Shown here piece by piece: positions 1-7,370 of a DNA stretch of 13,315 nt (positions are counted from its first letter, which is position 1; the number at the start of each line of letters is the position of its first letter). The stretch covers positions 444 to 13,758 of the forward strand of contig DEXQ01000006.1 in NCBI GenBank assembly GCA_002364215.1, given 5' to 3'. The notes beneath the pieces were generated by a model. That model saw only the letters and a list, made by a program, of their open reading frames with translations, did no database searches and was not told the DNA's origin. A program made the position numbers and the translations under genes. The DNA is from Aequorivita sp. UBA3180. GTDB lineage: Bacteria; Bacteroidota; Bacteroidia; Flavobacteriales; Flavobacteriaceae.

Positions 1-3000
1 GTAAAGACTGGCGTATTCAATGACGTAGACGGCAACCAGTGTGCCGATGCGGGCATCGATACAATCACATATACGTTCACCGTGACCAATGAAGGCAACG
101 TGAGCCTATCGGGCATTACGGTAACCGATCCATTGCTACAGGCACCGAACCCAATAGTGGACATCGTGTTCCAGGGCGGTGACACCGATGGTGATAATGA
201 ACTTGACGTAACCGAGACCTGGATCTATACCGCTACCTCGTATACCATCACACAGGATGATATCGACACGGGCAGCGTGACCAACCAGGCTACTGCAACG
301 GGTACGGCACCAGACCAGACCGTAGTAGAGGATCTTTCGGGAACCGAAGTGGACAATGACGACCAGACCGTGATCGAGCTATGCCAGAACCCTGACATCG
401 CGATCGTAAAGACTGGCGTATTCAATGATGAAAATCAGAACGACTGCGCGGATGTGGATGAGACAATCAGTTACATCTTCACCGTCACAAATGAAGGTAA
501 TGTGAGTCTAAGTAATATTGTAGTCGATGATCCATTATTAGGTGGGCCAATTGCAGGTCCAGATAGCGGAGATACTGATGGCGATAATGAATTGGACGTT
601 ACTGAAACTTGGATTTATACAGGGACTTATGCAATTACTCAAGATGATATTGATGCTGGCGAGGTTATTAACCAAGCAACTGCAACAGGTACTGCACCGG
701 ACCAGACCGTGGTAGAGGATCTTTCGGGATCAACTACAACAACTGATGATACAACTGTTATCGAGCTTTGCCAGAATCCAGCTATTGCAATCGTGAAAAC
801 GGGTATCTTTAATGATGAGAACCAGAACGACTGTGCTGATGTGGATGAGACAATCACGTATACATTTACAGTAACAAACGAAGGCAATGTAAGCTTGAGC
901 AACGTAGTAATAACTGATCCATTAATTGCTACAATTTCTGGTCCAACAGGTGATACCGATGGCGATGGTGAACTTGATGTTACCGAAATATGGGTTTATA
1001 CTGGAATATATACTATCAATCAAGATGATATAGATCTCGGATTGGTAAAAAACCAGGCTACTGCTACGGGTACTGCACCTGATACTACAGTAGTTAGCGA
1101 TCTGTCTGATGAAAGCAGTGTGCTTGAAGATGATCCAACAATTGTAGATCTATGTCAAGATCCAGCTATTGCAATTGTGAAAACAGGTATCTTCAATGAT
1201 GAGAACCAGAATGACTGTGCCGATGTGGATGAGACAATCAGCTATACCTTCACTGTGACCAATGAAGGAAACGTAAGTTTAAGTTTTGTTGAAGTAACCG
1301 ATCCATTAATCGCTACAATCACTGGACCAACTGGTGATACCGATGGCGATGGCGAACTTGATGTTACCGAAACTTGGATTTATACAGGAACCTATGCGAT
1401 TACACAGGACGATATAGATTCTGGCGAGGTTGTAAACCAAGCTTCAGCCAAAGCGAATGATCCAATGGGTAATGTAGTTTCTGATCTTTCTGATGAAAGT
1501 AGTGTTCTTGAAGATGACCCAACAATTGTAGATCTATGTCAAGATCCAGCTATTGCAATCGTAAAAACAGGTATCTTCAATGATGAGAACCAGAATGACT
1601 GTGCCGATGTGGATGAGACAATCAGCTATACTTTCACTGTGACCAATGAAGGGAATGTGAGTTTAAGCAATGTGGTTGTAACCGATCCATTAATCGCTAC
1701 AATCACTGGACCAACTGGTGATACCGATGGCGATGGTGAACTTGACGTTACCGAGACTTGGATATATACAGGAACCTATGCGATTACACAAGTTGATATA
1801 GATGCTGGAGAGGTTATTAACCAAGCGACTGCTGAAGCTACAGCGCCTGATACTACAATAGTTAGTGATCTATCTGATGAAAGCAGCGTTCTTGAAGATG
1901 ACCCAACTGTAATTGAGTTGTGCCAGAACCCCGTTATAGCTCTTATTAAAACTGGAGTTATTAATGACACAAACGGTAATGGATGTGCTGATGTTGGTGA
2001 AACCATTGAGTATAGCTTTACAGTGTTCAACCTTGGAAACGTTACATTAACAAACATAACTGTAACCGATCCATTGGTGACAGTAGCAGGAGGTCCAATT
2101 ACACTGGAACCAGGAGCTACAGACGGAACATCGTTTACAGCTATCTATACTATCACGCAAACTGATATTGATGCTGGATTTGTTGAGAACCAAGCAACAG
2201 CTACTGGTACTGATCCTTCAGGAAATTCCGTAAGTGATTTATCTGATGATAATAGTGAGTTTGAAGATGATCCAACGCTTACCGAGCTTTGTCAGAACCC
2301 TGCTATTGCATTAATAAAAGTAGGTGTTCCTAATGATGAAAACGGTAACGGATGTGCTGATCTTGGTGAGACAATATTGTACACCTTCAGTGTTAAAAAC
2401 ACCGGAAACGTTGCATTGACTAATGTAATAGTAACTGATCCTTTGGTAAGTGTTGTTGGAGGACCAATCAACCTAGCTGCTGGAGAAGAGGATACAATGA
2501 CTTTCACTGCTGTATATACAATAACTCAAAGTGACGTAGATACAGGCTTTATTGAAAATCAAGCTACAGCTGAAGGTATTTCACCAAACGGTGATTCAGT
2601 ATCTGATCAGTCTGATAACAACAGCTATCTTGAAAATGATCCAACTGTAACCGACCTTTGCCAGAACCCATCTATTTCCTTAGAAAAAACCGGCGTGTTC
2701 AACGATGAGAACGGAAATGGATCAGCTGATGTTGGAGAAACTATTTCCTATGCTTTCACTGTAACCAATACAGGGAATGTGACATTGTATAATATAATGA
2801 TAACAGACCCATTGCCAGGTGTTGAAATCTCTGGAGGTCCAATTGCTCAATTGGAGCCAGGTGAAGTAGACAGTACAACGTTTACTGCAATCTACATCAT
2901 TAATGATCAAGATATAGGTAACGGTGAGGTTGTAAACCAAGCTACGGTTACTGGAGAGGATATTGAAGGAACTATTGTGGAAGATGATTCTGATGATCCA

Positions 3001-3060
3001 ACAGATTTAACGAACAACGACAACAACGGTGATGGTGACCCTGATGATCCAACAGTAGTT
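1..3060 (+). repeat. Eight tandem DUF7507-like coding repeats in two subtypes
   Basis: Taking the conserved Lys-Thr-Gly opening as the boundary, repeats begin at 1, 406, 793, 1177, 1561, 1945, 2314 and 2683. The unit lengths are 405, 387, 384, 384, 384, 369 and 369 bp, plus a last unit ending near 3060. Repeats 1-5 carry an acidic insert, DTDGDxELDVTETW, that resembles a thrombospondin-type-3 or dockerin calcium loop. Repeats 6-8 instead have the usual GGPI plus TxFTAIYTI linker. Repeats 4 and 5 are nearly identical at the DNA level over their first ~200 bp (384-bp offset), with almost all differences at third codon positions. The array is clipped by the window edge, so eight is a minimum. 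Such arrays are prone to assembly collapse and to recombination. Confidence 0.9.
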
Positions 3061-3396
3061 ACGCTTCCTTTTGTATTGGATACTACTTTTGAAATATTCA
3101 ACGGTATAACACCAAATGGTGATGGACTTAATGATTATTTCCAAATTGTTGGAATTGAGAATTGGCCAAACAATAACGTGAAGATATTTAACAGATGGGG
3201 TGTATTGGTCTTTGAAACAGATGGATACGGAGGTTCAGATGGTAAACAGAATGTTTTCAGAGGTATTTCTGAAGGTCGTACAACAGTTCAAAAGAATGAA
3301 GAGTTGCCTACAGGTACATACTTCTACATTCTTACCTTCCCAGCAGATAACCCTGGTAAGGCTGACTATACAGGATACTTATATATTAACAGATAG
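1..3396 (+). CDS. Repeat-rich surface adhesin with T9SS type B (gliding-motility-associated) C-terminal domain, 5'-partial
   Basis: The reading frame is open from base 1, so the gene starts upstream of the window; 1131 codons are visible before the TAG stop. GTG at 82 lies inside a repeat and is not a credible start. The visible protein is eight tandem Ig-like repeats of about 123-135 residues resembling DUF7507 (DUF11-like): each opens with KTG and an Asp/Asn-rich loop (NDENxN), followed by TVTNxGNVSL, TDPL, an ITQxDID segment and NQATA. The last ~110 residues carry the type B sorting signature: ITPNGDGLNDYF, IFNRWG, LPTGTYFYIL and a terminal YLYINR. Proteins of this type are exported through the outer membrane by the T9SS and stay at the cell surface; SprB of Flavobacterium is the model. 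Its neighbours are a PorP/SprF-like gene and an OmpA-family gene. I infer a filamentous adhesin; its ligand and total length are unknown. The domain calls are confident, the biological role is not. Confidence 0.93.
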   Translation, partial: VKTGVFNDVDGNQCADAGIDTITYTFTVTNEGNVSLSGITVTDPLLQAPNPIVDIVFQGGDTDGDNELDVTETWIYTATSYTITQDDIDTGSVTNQATATGTAPDQTVVEDLSGTEVDNDDQTVIELCQNPDIAIVKTGVFNDENQNDCADVDETISYIFTVTNEGNVSLSNIVVDDPLLGGPIAGPDSGDTDGDNELDVTETWIYTGTYAITQDDIDAGEVINQATATGTAPDQTVVEDLSGSTTTTDDTTVIELCQNPAIAIVKTGIFNDENQNDCADVDETITYTFTVTNEGNVSLSNVVITDPLIATISGPTGDTDGDGELDVTEIWVYTGIYTINQDDIDLGLVKNQATATGTAPDTTVVSDLSDESSVLEDDPTIVDLCQDPAIAIVKTGIFNDENQNDCADVDETISYTFTVTNEGNVSLSFVEVTDPLIATITGPTGDTDGDGELDVTETWIYTGTYAITQDDIDSGEVVNQASAKANDPMGNVVSDLSDESSVLEDDPTIVDLCQDPAIAIVKTGIFNDENQNDCADVDETISYTFTVTNEGNVSLSNVVVTDPLIATITGPTGDTDGDGELDVTETWIYTGTYAITQVDIDAGEVINQATAEATAPDTTIVSDLSDESSVLEDDPTVIELCQNPVIALIKTGVINDTNGNGCADVGETIEYSFTVFNLGNVTLTNITVTDPLVTVAGGPITLEPGATDGTSFTAIYTITQTDIDAGFVENQATATGTDPSGNSVSDLSDDNSEFEDDPTLTELCQNPAIALIKVGVPNDENGNGCADLGETILYTFSVKNTGNVALTNVIVTDPLVSVVGGPINLAAGEEDTMTFTAVYTITQSDVDTGFIENQATAEGISPNGDSVSDQSDNNSYLENDPTVTDLCQNPSISLEKTGVFNDENGNGSADVGETISYAFTVTNTGNVTLYNIMITDPLPGVEISGGPIAQLEPGEVDSTTFTAIYIINDQDIGNGEVVNQATVTGEDIEGTIVEDDSDDPTDLTNNDNNGDGDPDDPTVVTLPFVLDTTFEIFNGITPNGDGLNDYFQIVGIENWPNNNVKIFNRWGVLVFETDGYGGSDGKQNVFRGISEGRTTVQKNEELPTGTYFYILTFPADNPGKADYTGYLYINR

Positions 3397-3412
3397 AAAA
3401 ATCAAAAAAATT

Positions 3413-3436
3413 CCTGGGAGGAAATTCCCTCCCAGG
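3413..3436. other. Perfect 9-bp hairpin between adhesin and porP-like gene
   Basis: CCTGGGAGG (3413-3421) is the exact reverse complement of CCTCCCAGG (3428-3436), with a 6-nt loop. On the plus strand no T-run follows the stem (ATTAAAAAT comes next), so it is not a classical terminator for the adhesin. On the minus strand the stem is followed by AATTTTTTTG, which fits an intrinsic terminator for antisense transcripts. For the sense mRNA it could act as a partial terminator, a processing site or a 3'-end stabiliser separating adhesin from porP/ompA levels. The structure is seen; its role is inferred. Confidence 0.6.
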
Positions 3437-3453
3437 ATTAAAAATACATAACT

Positions 3454-4395
3454 ATGAAACACAGTTATCTAACGCTAATAATTTTGATTTTACTTGGCAC
3501 GTTTTCAAGTAAAGCGCAGCAGGATCCACAGTACACACAATATATGTACAATACGCAGGTGGTAAACCCTGCATATGCCGGAAATCGTGAAGCCTTAAGC
3601 TTTGGTTTACTTTACCGAACTCAATGGGTCAATTTTGGTGATGGAGCGCCCAATACAGGCACCTTCACTGTAAATTCGCCAATAGCGAGCAATATGGGTT
3701 TAGGTCTATCTGTAGTAAATGATCGTATAGGTCCTGCAGTAGAAACCAACTTTAATATAGATTATTCCTATAGCATCAATACCTCTGAAACCGGAAAAGT
3801 ATCTTTTGGTCTTAAAGCAGGTTTAGACATACTAGATGTTGATTTTTCTAAATTGAACATTTACGATTCGAATGATCCATATTTTCAGGAAAATAATATA
3901 GACAATAAACTTCAACCACAAATAGGTGCTGGTGTTTACTATAATACTGAGAAATTTTATGTAGGTCTTTCGGTTCCTAATTTCTTGAGTACAAAACATT
4001 TTGATACCGGTAGCATAGAAAACACACAAGTGGAAACTACTGCTGCAGAACGTATGCACTATTTCTTGATTGCCGGTTATGTATTTGACCTTAGTGATAA
4101 GTTAAAGTTCAAGCCAGCTACGCTTTTCAAAATGGTAAGTGGTTCGCCTTTACAGGCAGATGTGTCGGCAAACTTTCTCTTATATGATAAAGTTACGCTT
4201 GGGGCAGCATATAGATGGAGCGCTGCAATGAGTGGACTGGTAGGTTTTCAAGCTACCGACAATATATTTATAGGGTTTGCTTATGACTATCAAACAACAG
4301 ATATTGAGGCCTATAGTGATGGTTCGTATGAAGTTATGCTTCGCTTTGAATTGTTCAACAGACCAGAACGAGTGCTAACACCAAGATTCTTCTAA
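3454..4395 (+). CDS. PorP/SprF family type IX secretion system outer-membrane protein
   Basis: The protein has 313 residues. A signal peptide (MKHSYLTLIILILLG..., cleavage probably after the SSKA region) is followed at once by the family hallmark QQDPQYTQYMYN and VVNPAYAG near residues 22-42. The rest is rich in alternating beta-strand patterns (GLGLSVVND, FGLKAGLDI, VGLSVPNFLS, LGAAYRWS, IGFAYDYQT) and ends in a strand (VMLRFELF) followed by a short tail, as expected for an outer-membrane barrel of about the usual family length. PorP/SprF proteins are T9SS-associated barrels; in Flavobacterium johnsoniae SprF is needed for secretion and attachment of SprB, a type B cargo. The gene lies 57 bp after the adhesin and 12 bp before the OmpA-family gene, so I infer it is the dedicated partner of this adhesin. 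There is no Shine-Dalgarno sequence, which is normal for this phylum. Family call strong; partner specificity inferred. Confidence 0.92.
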   Translation: MKHSYLTLIILILLGTFSSKAQQDPQYTQYMYNTQVVNPAYAGNREALSFGLLYRTQWVNFGDGAPNTGTFTVNSPIASNMGLGLSVVNDRIGPAVETNFNIDYSYSINTSETGKVSFGLKAGLDILDVDFSKLNIYDSNDPYFQENNIDNKLQPQIGAGVYYNTEKFYVGLSVPNFLSTKHFDTGSIENTQVETTAAERMHYFLIAGYVFDLSDKLKFKPATLFKMVSGSPLQADVSANFLLYDKVTLGAAYRWSAAMSGLVGFQATDNIFIGFAYDYQTTDIEAYSDGSYEVMLRFELFNRPERVLTPRFF

Positions 4396-4407
4396 AAAAT
4401 AAAGACT

Positions 4408-6339
4408 ATGAATACAATAGTACGTAACATATTTATTTTCGCAATGGTAGTTTTTACTGCCGGAAGCGCCTTTTCACAAAAAAAGGATATCGAAAAAGCA
4501 AACAAGGAGTTTGATAAGTTTGCTTATATAGATGCCCGTGAAATATATTTAAAGGTAGTTGAAGACGGATACGAATCTGCAGAGATTTTTAAGAAATTAG
4601 GGGATACCTATTATTTCAACAGCGATTATACTAACGCCGCAAAATGGTATGATAAACTCGTTAAGCAGTTTCCAGATCAAACAGAGGCTGAATATTACTA
4701 TCGGGCAGCTCAATCTTTAAAAAGTTTAGGAAACTATACCGAATCCGATGCCCTAATGAAGGATTATGTTGCTAAAGGAGGTAAGGGCCTTGTAATAAAA
4801 ACGTATGAAGATGATCCTAACTATTTAAAAAGTACAGTTTTTAAATCAAGAGATTTTACGCTAGATAAGGTAGGAATCAACTCATCTAATTCCGATTTTG
4901 GGGCTTCTTTTTATGGAAAAGACAGAATAGTCTATGCGTCTGCATCAAGGACAGATGGAACAAAGGTTTCAGAATGGACAAACCAACCTTTTTTAGATTT
5001 GTTTTTAGCCGAGCGTGACTCCACAGGACAACTTTCAAATTCAATGCCTTTAGGTGGAGACATTAACACTCCTTACCACGAATCCTCAACTGCTTTTGCA
5101 AAAGATGGCATTACAGTTTATTTTACTAGAAATAACTTTCTTGATGGTAAAAAGGGAAAGGACAAAAACAAAACAATTCGCTTAAAACTATATAAAGCTA
5201 CAAAAACAGGAGAGTATAATTGGACAAATATTGTTGAACTTCCTTTCAACAGTAAAGAATATTCTGTTGCACACCCTGCGTTAAGTCCTGATGGGAAAAG
5301 ATTATACTTTTCTTCCGATATGCCTGGTACCTCTGGTATGTCTGACCTTTGGTATGTTGACATTCTTGGTAACGATAAATATGGAGTACCAGTAAATTTG
5401 GGCCCCGAAATAAATACAGAAGCTAGAGAATCATTTCCTTTTATAAGTGAAAATAACAATCTGTATTTCTCTAGTGATGGTCGTTCAGGCCTTGGAGGGT
5501 ATGATATTTTCGTAACTCCACTTGATAAGGACGGAAAGCCTGGAAAAATTACAAACTTAGGCTCTCCTGCGAACAGTGCTCAGGATGATTTCGGTTTCAT
5601 TATAAATGAAAACGATCGCATCGGTTACGTTACCTCAAATAGAGGTGGAGATAGTGGCAGTATTGATGACGACATCTATCTGGTAAAAGAAATTTGTTCC
5701 ATAACTATACAGGGAAAAGTATTTGACAAAGAAACGAAAGATCCTCTTCCAGGGGCACAGGTAAGCTTATTGGATGAGAACAATCAATTGGTAAGTCAAA
5801 CTTCAGCTAAAAATGACGGCACGTATAGTTTTGTTGGAGACTGCGGAACACAATATACCGTTAGAGGGGTAAAAGAAGGATACAAGCCTTATGAAAAAAT
5901 CATTGAAACTCCAATGCTATCTGGTAATGTAGATGTACCCTTGCCATTAGAGAGAATTGGTCCATGTCCTCCAAACGACTTAGGCTGTAAATTGAACCTT
6001 CAACCTATCTATTTTGATTTTGATAAATCGAACATTCGTCGTGATGCTGAAATAGAACTTGCTAAAATTCTTGCTGCAATGAGAGAATATCCAGAATTGA
6101 TTATCCATATTGAATCTCACACAGATTCACGTGGTAATGACAGTTATAATATGGCTCTTTCAGAACGTCGCGCACAATCTACACTCAAATGGTTGGTTGG
6201 CAAAGGCATTGACGCTAATAGGCTTACCGCAAAAGGGTATGGAGAATCACAACTTGTTAACCAGTGTTCAAATGGTGTGTCTTGTACATCAGAAGAACAC
6301 CAGCTTAACAGAAGATCAATGTTTATAATAAAGAATTAA
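4408..6339 (+). CDS. OmpA-family modular protein (TPR, PD40 propeller, CarboxypepD_reg-like, OmpA), PorE-like architecture
   Basis: The protein has 643 residues and a signal peptide (residues 1-23, ending GSAFS). Modules in order: TPR-like helices at ~25-125 (KLGDTYYFNSDYTNAAKWY); a WD40/PD40-type propeller at ~160-425 with blades such as ALSPDGKRLYFSSD, LYFSSDGRSGLGGYDIF and IGYVTSNRGGDSG; a carboxypeptidase-regulatory-like beta-sandwich at ~431-512 (IQGKVFDKETKDPLPGA, DGTYSF); and an OmpA peptidoglycan-binding domain at ~531-641 (IYFDFDKSNIR, HTDSRG, LSERRA). Asp573 and Arg588 match the usual pair that contacts diaminopimelate, with the usual 15-residue spacing. PorE, a peptidoglycan-associated T9SS protein, has the same four-module order, but many flavobacteria encode several paralogues beside porP-like genes, so I give no symbol. 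It is probably cotranscribed with the two genes upstream and would anchor the barrel/adhesin complex to the cell wall (inference). A strong terminator follows. Confidence 0.9.
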   Translation: MNTIVRNIFIFAMVVFTAGSAFSQKKDIEKANKEFDKFAYIDAREIYLKVVEDGYESAEIFKKLGDTYYFNSDYTNAAKWYDKLVKQFPDQTEAEYYYRAAQSLKSLGNYTESDALMKDYVAKGGKGLVIKTYEDDPNYLKSTVFKSRDFTLDKVGINSSNSDFGASFYGKDRIVYASASRTDGTKVSEWTNQPFLDLFLAERDSTGQLSNSMPLGGDINTPYHESSTAFAKDGITVYFTRNNFLDGKKGKDKNKTIRLKLYKATKTGEYNWTNIVELPFNSKEYSVAHPALSPDGKRLYFSSDMPGTSGMSDLWYVDILGNDKYGVPVNLGPEINTEARESFPFISENNNLYFSSDGRSGLGGYDIFVTPLDKDGKPGKITNLGSPANSAQDDFGFIINENDRIGYVTSNRGGDSGSIDDDIYLVKEICSITIQGKVFDKETKDPLPGAQVSLLDENNQLVSQTSAKNDGTYSFVGDCGTQYTVRGVKEGYKPYEKIIETPMLSGNVDVPLPLERIGPCPPNDLGCKLNLQPIYFDFDKSNIRRDAEIELAKILAAMREYPELIIHIESHTDSRGNDSYNMALSERRAQSTLKWLVGKGIDANRLTAKGYGESQLVNQCSNGVSCTSEEHQLNRRSMFIIKN

Positions 6340-6361
6340 ATTAACCAAATTAAGTTATCTT

Positions 6362-6394
6362 AAAGCGTTCAATACTTGCTATTGAACGCTTTTT
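6362..6394 (+). terminator. Intrinsic terminator after the OmpA-family gene
   Basis: A perfect 13-bp stem, AAAGCGTTCAATA (6362-6374) with TATTGAACGCTTT (6380-6392), closes a 5-nt loop and ends in a five-T run at 6390-6394. It lies 22 bp after the OmpA-family stop and just upstream of the idi promoter, so it marks the end of the surface-export operon. Confidence 0.88.
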
Positions 6395-6419
6395 ACTTTT
6401 AAAACATTTTCGCTTTTCG

Positions 6420-6427
6420 TACTTTTG
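6420..6427 (+). promoter_or_regulatory. Bacteroidota-type -7 element (TACTTTTG) before idi
   Basis: TACTTTTG fits the TAnnTTTG -7 consensus of the Bacteroidota primary sigma factor and lies 17 bp before the idi start codon, which gives a very short 5' leader. I see no good -33 TTTG at the expected ~19-21 nt spacing; that stretch is the T-rich tail after the terminator. The position between a terminator and an operon start supports it. Confidence 0.5.
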
Positions 6428-6444
6428 AGCCAAAAGGGCTATTA

Positions 6445-6963
6445 ATGGAAGAAGAAAGAGTAATTCTCGTAAACGTAAAGGATGAGAAAATTGGGTTGAT
6501 GCCCAAACAGGAAGCACATGAAAAAGGGGTTCTTCATAGAGCATTTTCAGTTTTTATTTTTAACAAAAATAATGAACTGATGTTGCAACAACGTGCACTA
6601 CATAAATACCATTCACCAGGACTTTGGACTAATACGTGCTGCAGTCATCAGCGTGATGGAGAATCATCACTTGAAGCCGGTAAACGTAGGCTTTTTGAAG
6701 AAATGGGCTTTACCACAGATCTAAAGGAAACAACTTCATTTATATATAAAGCGCCATTTGACAATGGTCTCACAGAGCATGAGCTAGACCATATTCTTGT
6801 CGGAAATTTTGAAGAAGCGCCCAATATCAATAAAGAAGAAGTGGCTTCTTGGAAATGGATGGATCTGGAAGAAGTAAAAAAAGATATTGAAATCAATCCC
6901 AAAATTTATACAGCATGGTTTAAAATCATATTTGATAAATTTTACCAACATTTACTTGTATGA
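6445..6963 (+). CDS. idi: Isopentenyl-diphosphate delta-isomerase, type I (Nudix fold)
   Basis: This enzyme interconverts isopentenyl and dimethylallyl diphosphate, the starter units for menaquinone, undecaprenyl carrier and carotenoids; it is cytosolic. The 172 residues match the short bacterial type I form. Visible catalytic features are the metal-binding His25 and His31, the TNTCCSH motif (residues 62-68) with Cys66 as the likely catalytic cysteine and His68 as a metal ligand, the Nudix stretch EAGKRRLFEEMG (77-88), and Glu111/Glu113 in EHELDHIL, matching the acid/metal glutamates of E. coli Idi. The ATG at 6445 follows a plausible -7 element directly. The stop overlaps the next start by 4 nt (ATGA), so translation is probably coupled to the pterin gene. 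The family call is secure. Confidence 0.95.
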   Translation: MEEERVILVNVKDEKIGLMPKQEAHEKGVLHRAFSVFIFNKNNELMLQQRALHKYHSPGLWTNTCCSHQRDGESSLEAGKRRLFEEMGFTTDLKETTSFIYKAPFDNGLTEHELDHILVGNFEEAPNINKEEVASWKWMDLEEVKKDIEINPKIYTAWFKIIFDKFYQHLLV

Positions 6964-7370
6964 GTCTCACCGTATATAGAAAAGCACACTTCAACGCAGC
7001 GCACCGGCTTTTTAAAAAAGAATGGAACGATGCTAAAAATCTTCAAGTATTTGGAAAATGCAGTAATCCCAATTATCACGGTCATAACTATGAATTGGAA
7101 GTAGGTGTTTCAGGTGAGATTGATCCAGAAACGGGTTTTTTGATTGATCTCAAGATTTTAAGTGATATAATAAAAGAGGAAGTTGAAGATTCCTTCGATC
7201 ATAAAAATTTAAATATCGAGGTTCCAGAATTTAAAAACCTCAATCCCACAGTTGAAAATATAGCTGTGGTAATTTGGAATAAAATAAGGGATCGAATAGA
7301 TTCAAATTATGGCATTTCGGTAAAACTTTATGAAACACCCCGTAACTTTGTTTTTTATAACGGTAATTGA
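6960..7370 (+). CDS. 6-pyruvoyl-tetrahydropterin synthase family protein (PTPS; may be labelled QueD)
   Basis: The enzyme acts on 7,8-dihydroneopterin triphosphate to give a tetrahydropterin. The 136 residues are full length for the family. Zinc ligands are His15 (NAAHRL), His40 and His42 (HGHNY). The catalytic residues are Cys34 and the Asp80-His81 pair (FDHKNL), and Glu125 (LYETPRN) should anchor the pterin ring; PTVEN (96-100) is also conserved. The spacing C-SNPNY-HGH has five residues between Cys and HGH, the pattern of tetrahydrobiopterin-type PTPS, whereas QueD enzymes typically have CxxxHGH. Automated pipelines may still call it 6-carboxytetrahydropterin synthase. It overlaps idi by 4 nt upstream and touches manA by 1 nt downstream. 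No queuosine genes are visible in the window. Family certain; the product, tetrahydropterin or queuosine precursor, is open. Confidence 0.9.
   Translation: MSLTVYRKAHFNAAHRLFKKEWNDAKNLQVFGKCSNPNYHGHNYELEVGVSGEIDPETGFLIDLKILSDIIKEEVEDSFDHKNLNIEVPEFKNLNPTVENIAVVIWNKIRDRIDSNYGISVKLYETPRNFVFYNGN

Noticed and set aside
82..84. GTG as the start of the adhesin
   Set aside because: The frame is open from base 1 and the codons before 82 encode the beginning of the same repeat, so the gene is cut by the window edge.
225..2507. Several antisense open frames of 60-93 codons lying against the adhesin repeats
   Set aside because: They recur in the same phase of successive repeats because the repeats' codon pattern lacks stops on the other strand. 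They have no plausible starts, leaders or family resemblance.
1..3060. CRISPR or satellite-type repeat array
   Set aside because: The repeats are 369-405 bp, in frame and encode a recognisable protein domain; there are no short direct repeats with unique spacers.
5118..5459. 113-codon antisense frame within the OmpA-family gene
   Set aside because: It lies wholly inside a well-supported gene with intact propeller motifs and has no promoter element or family similarity.
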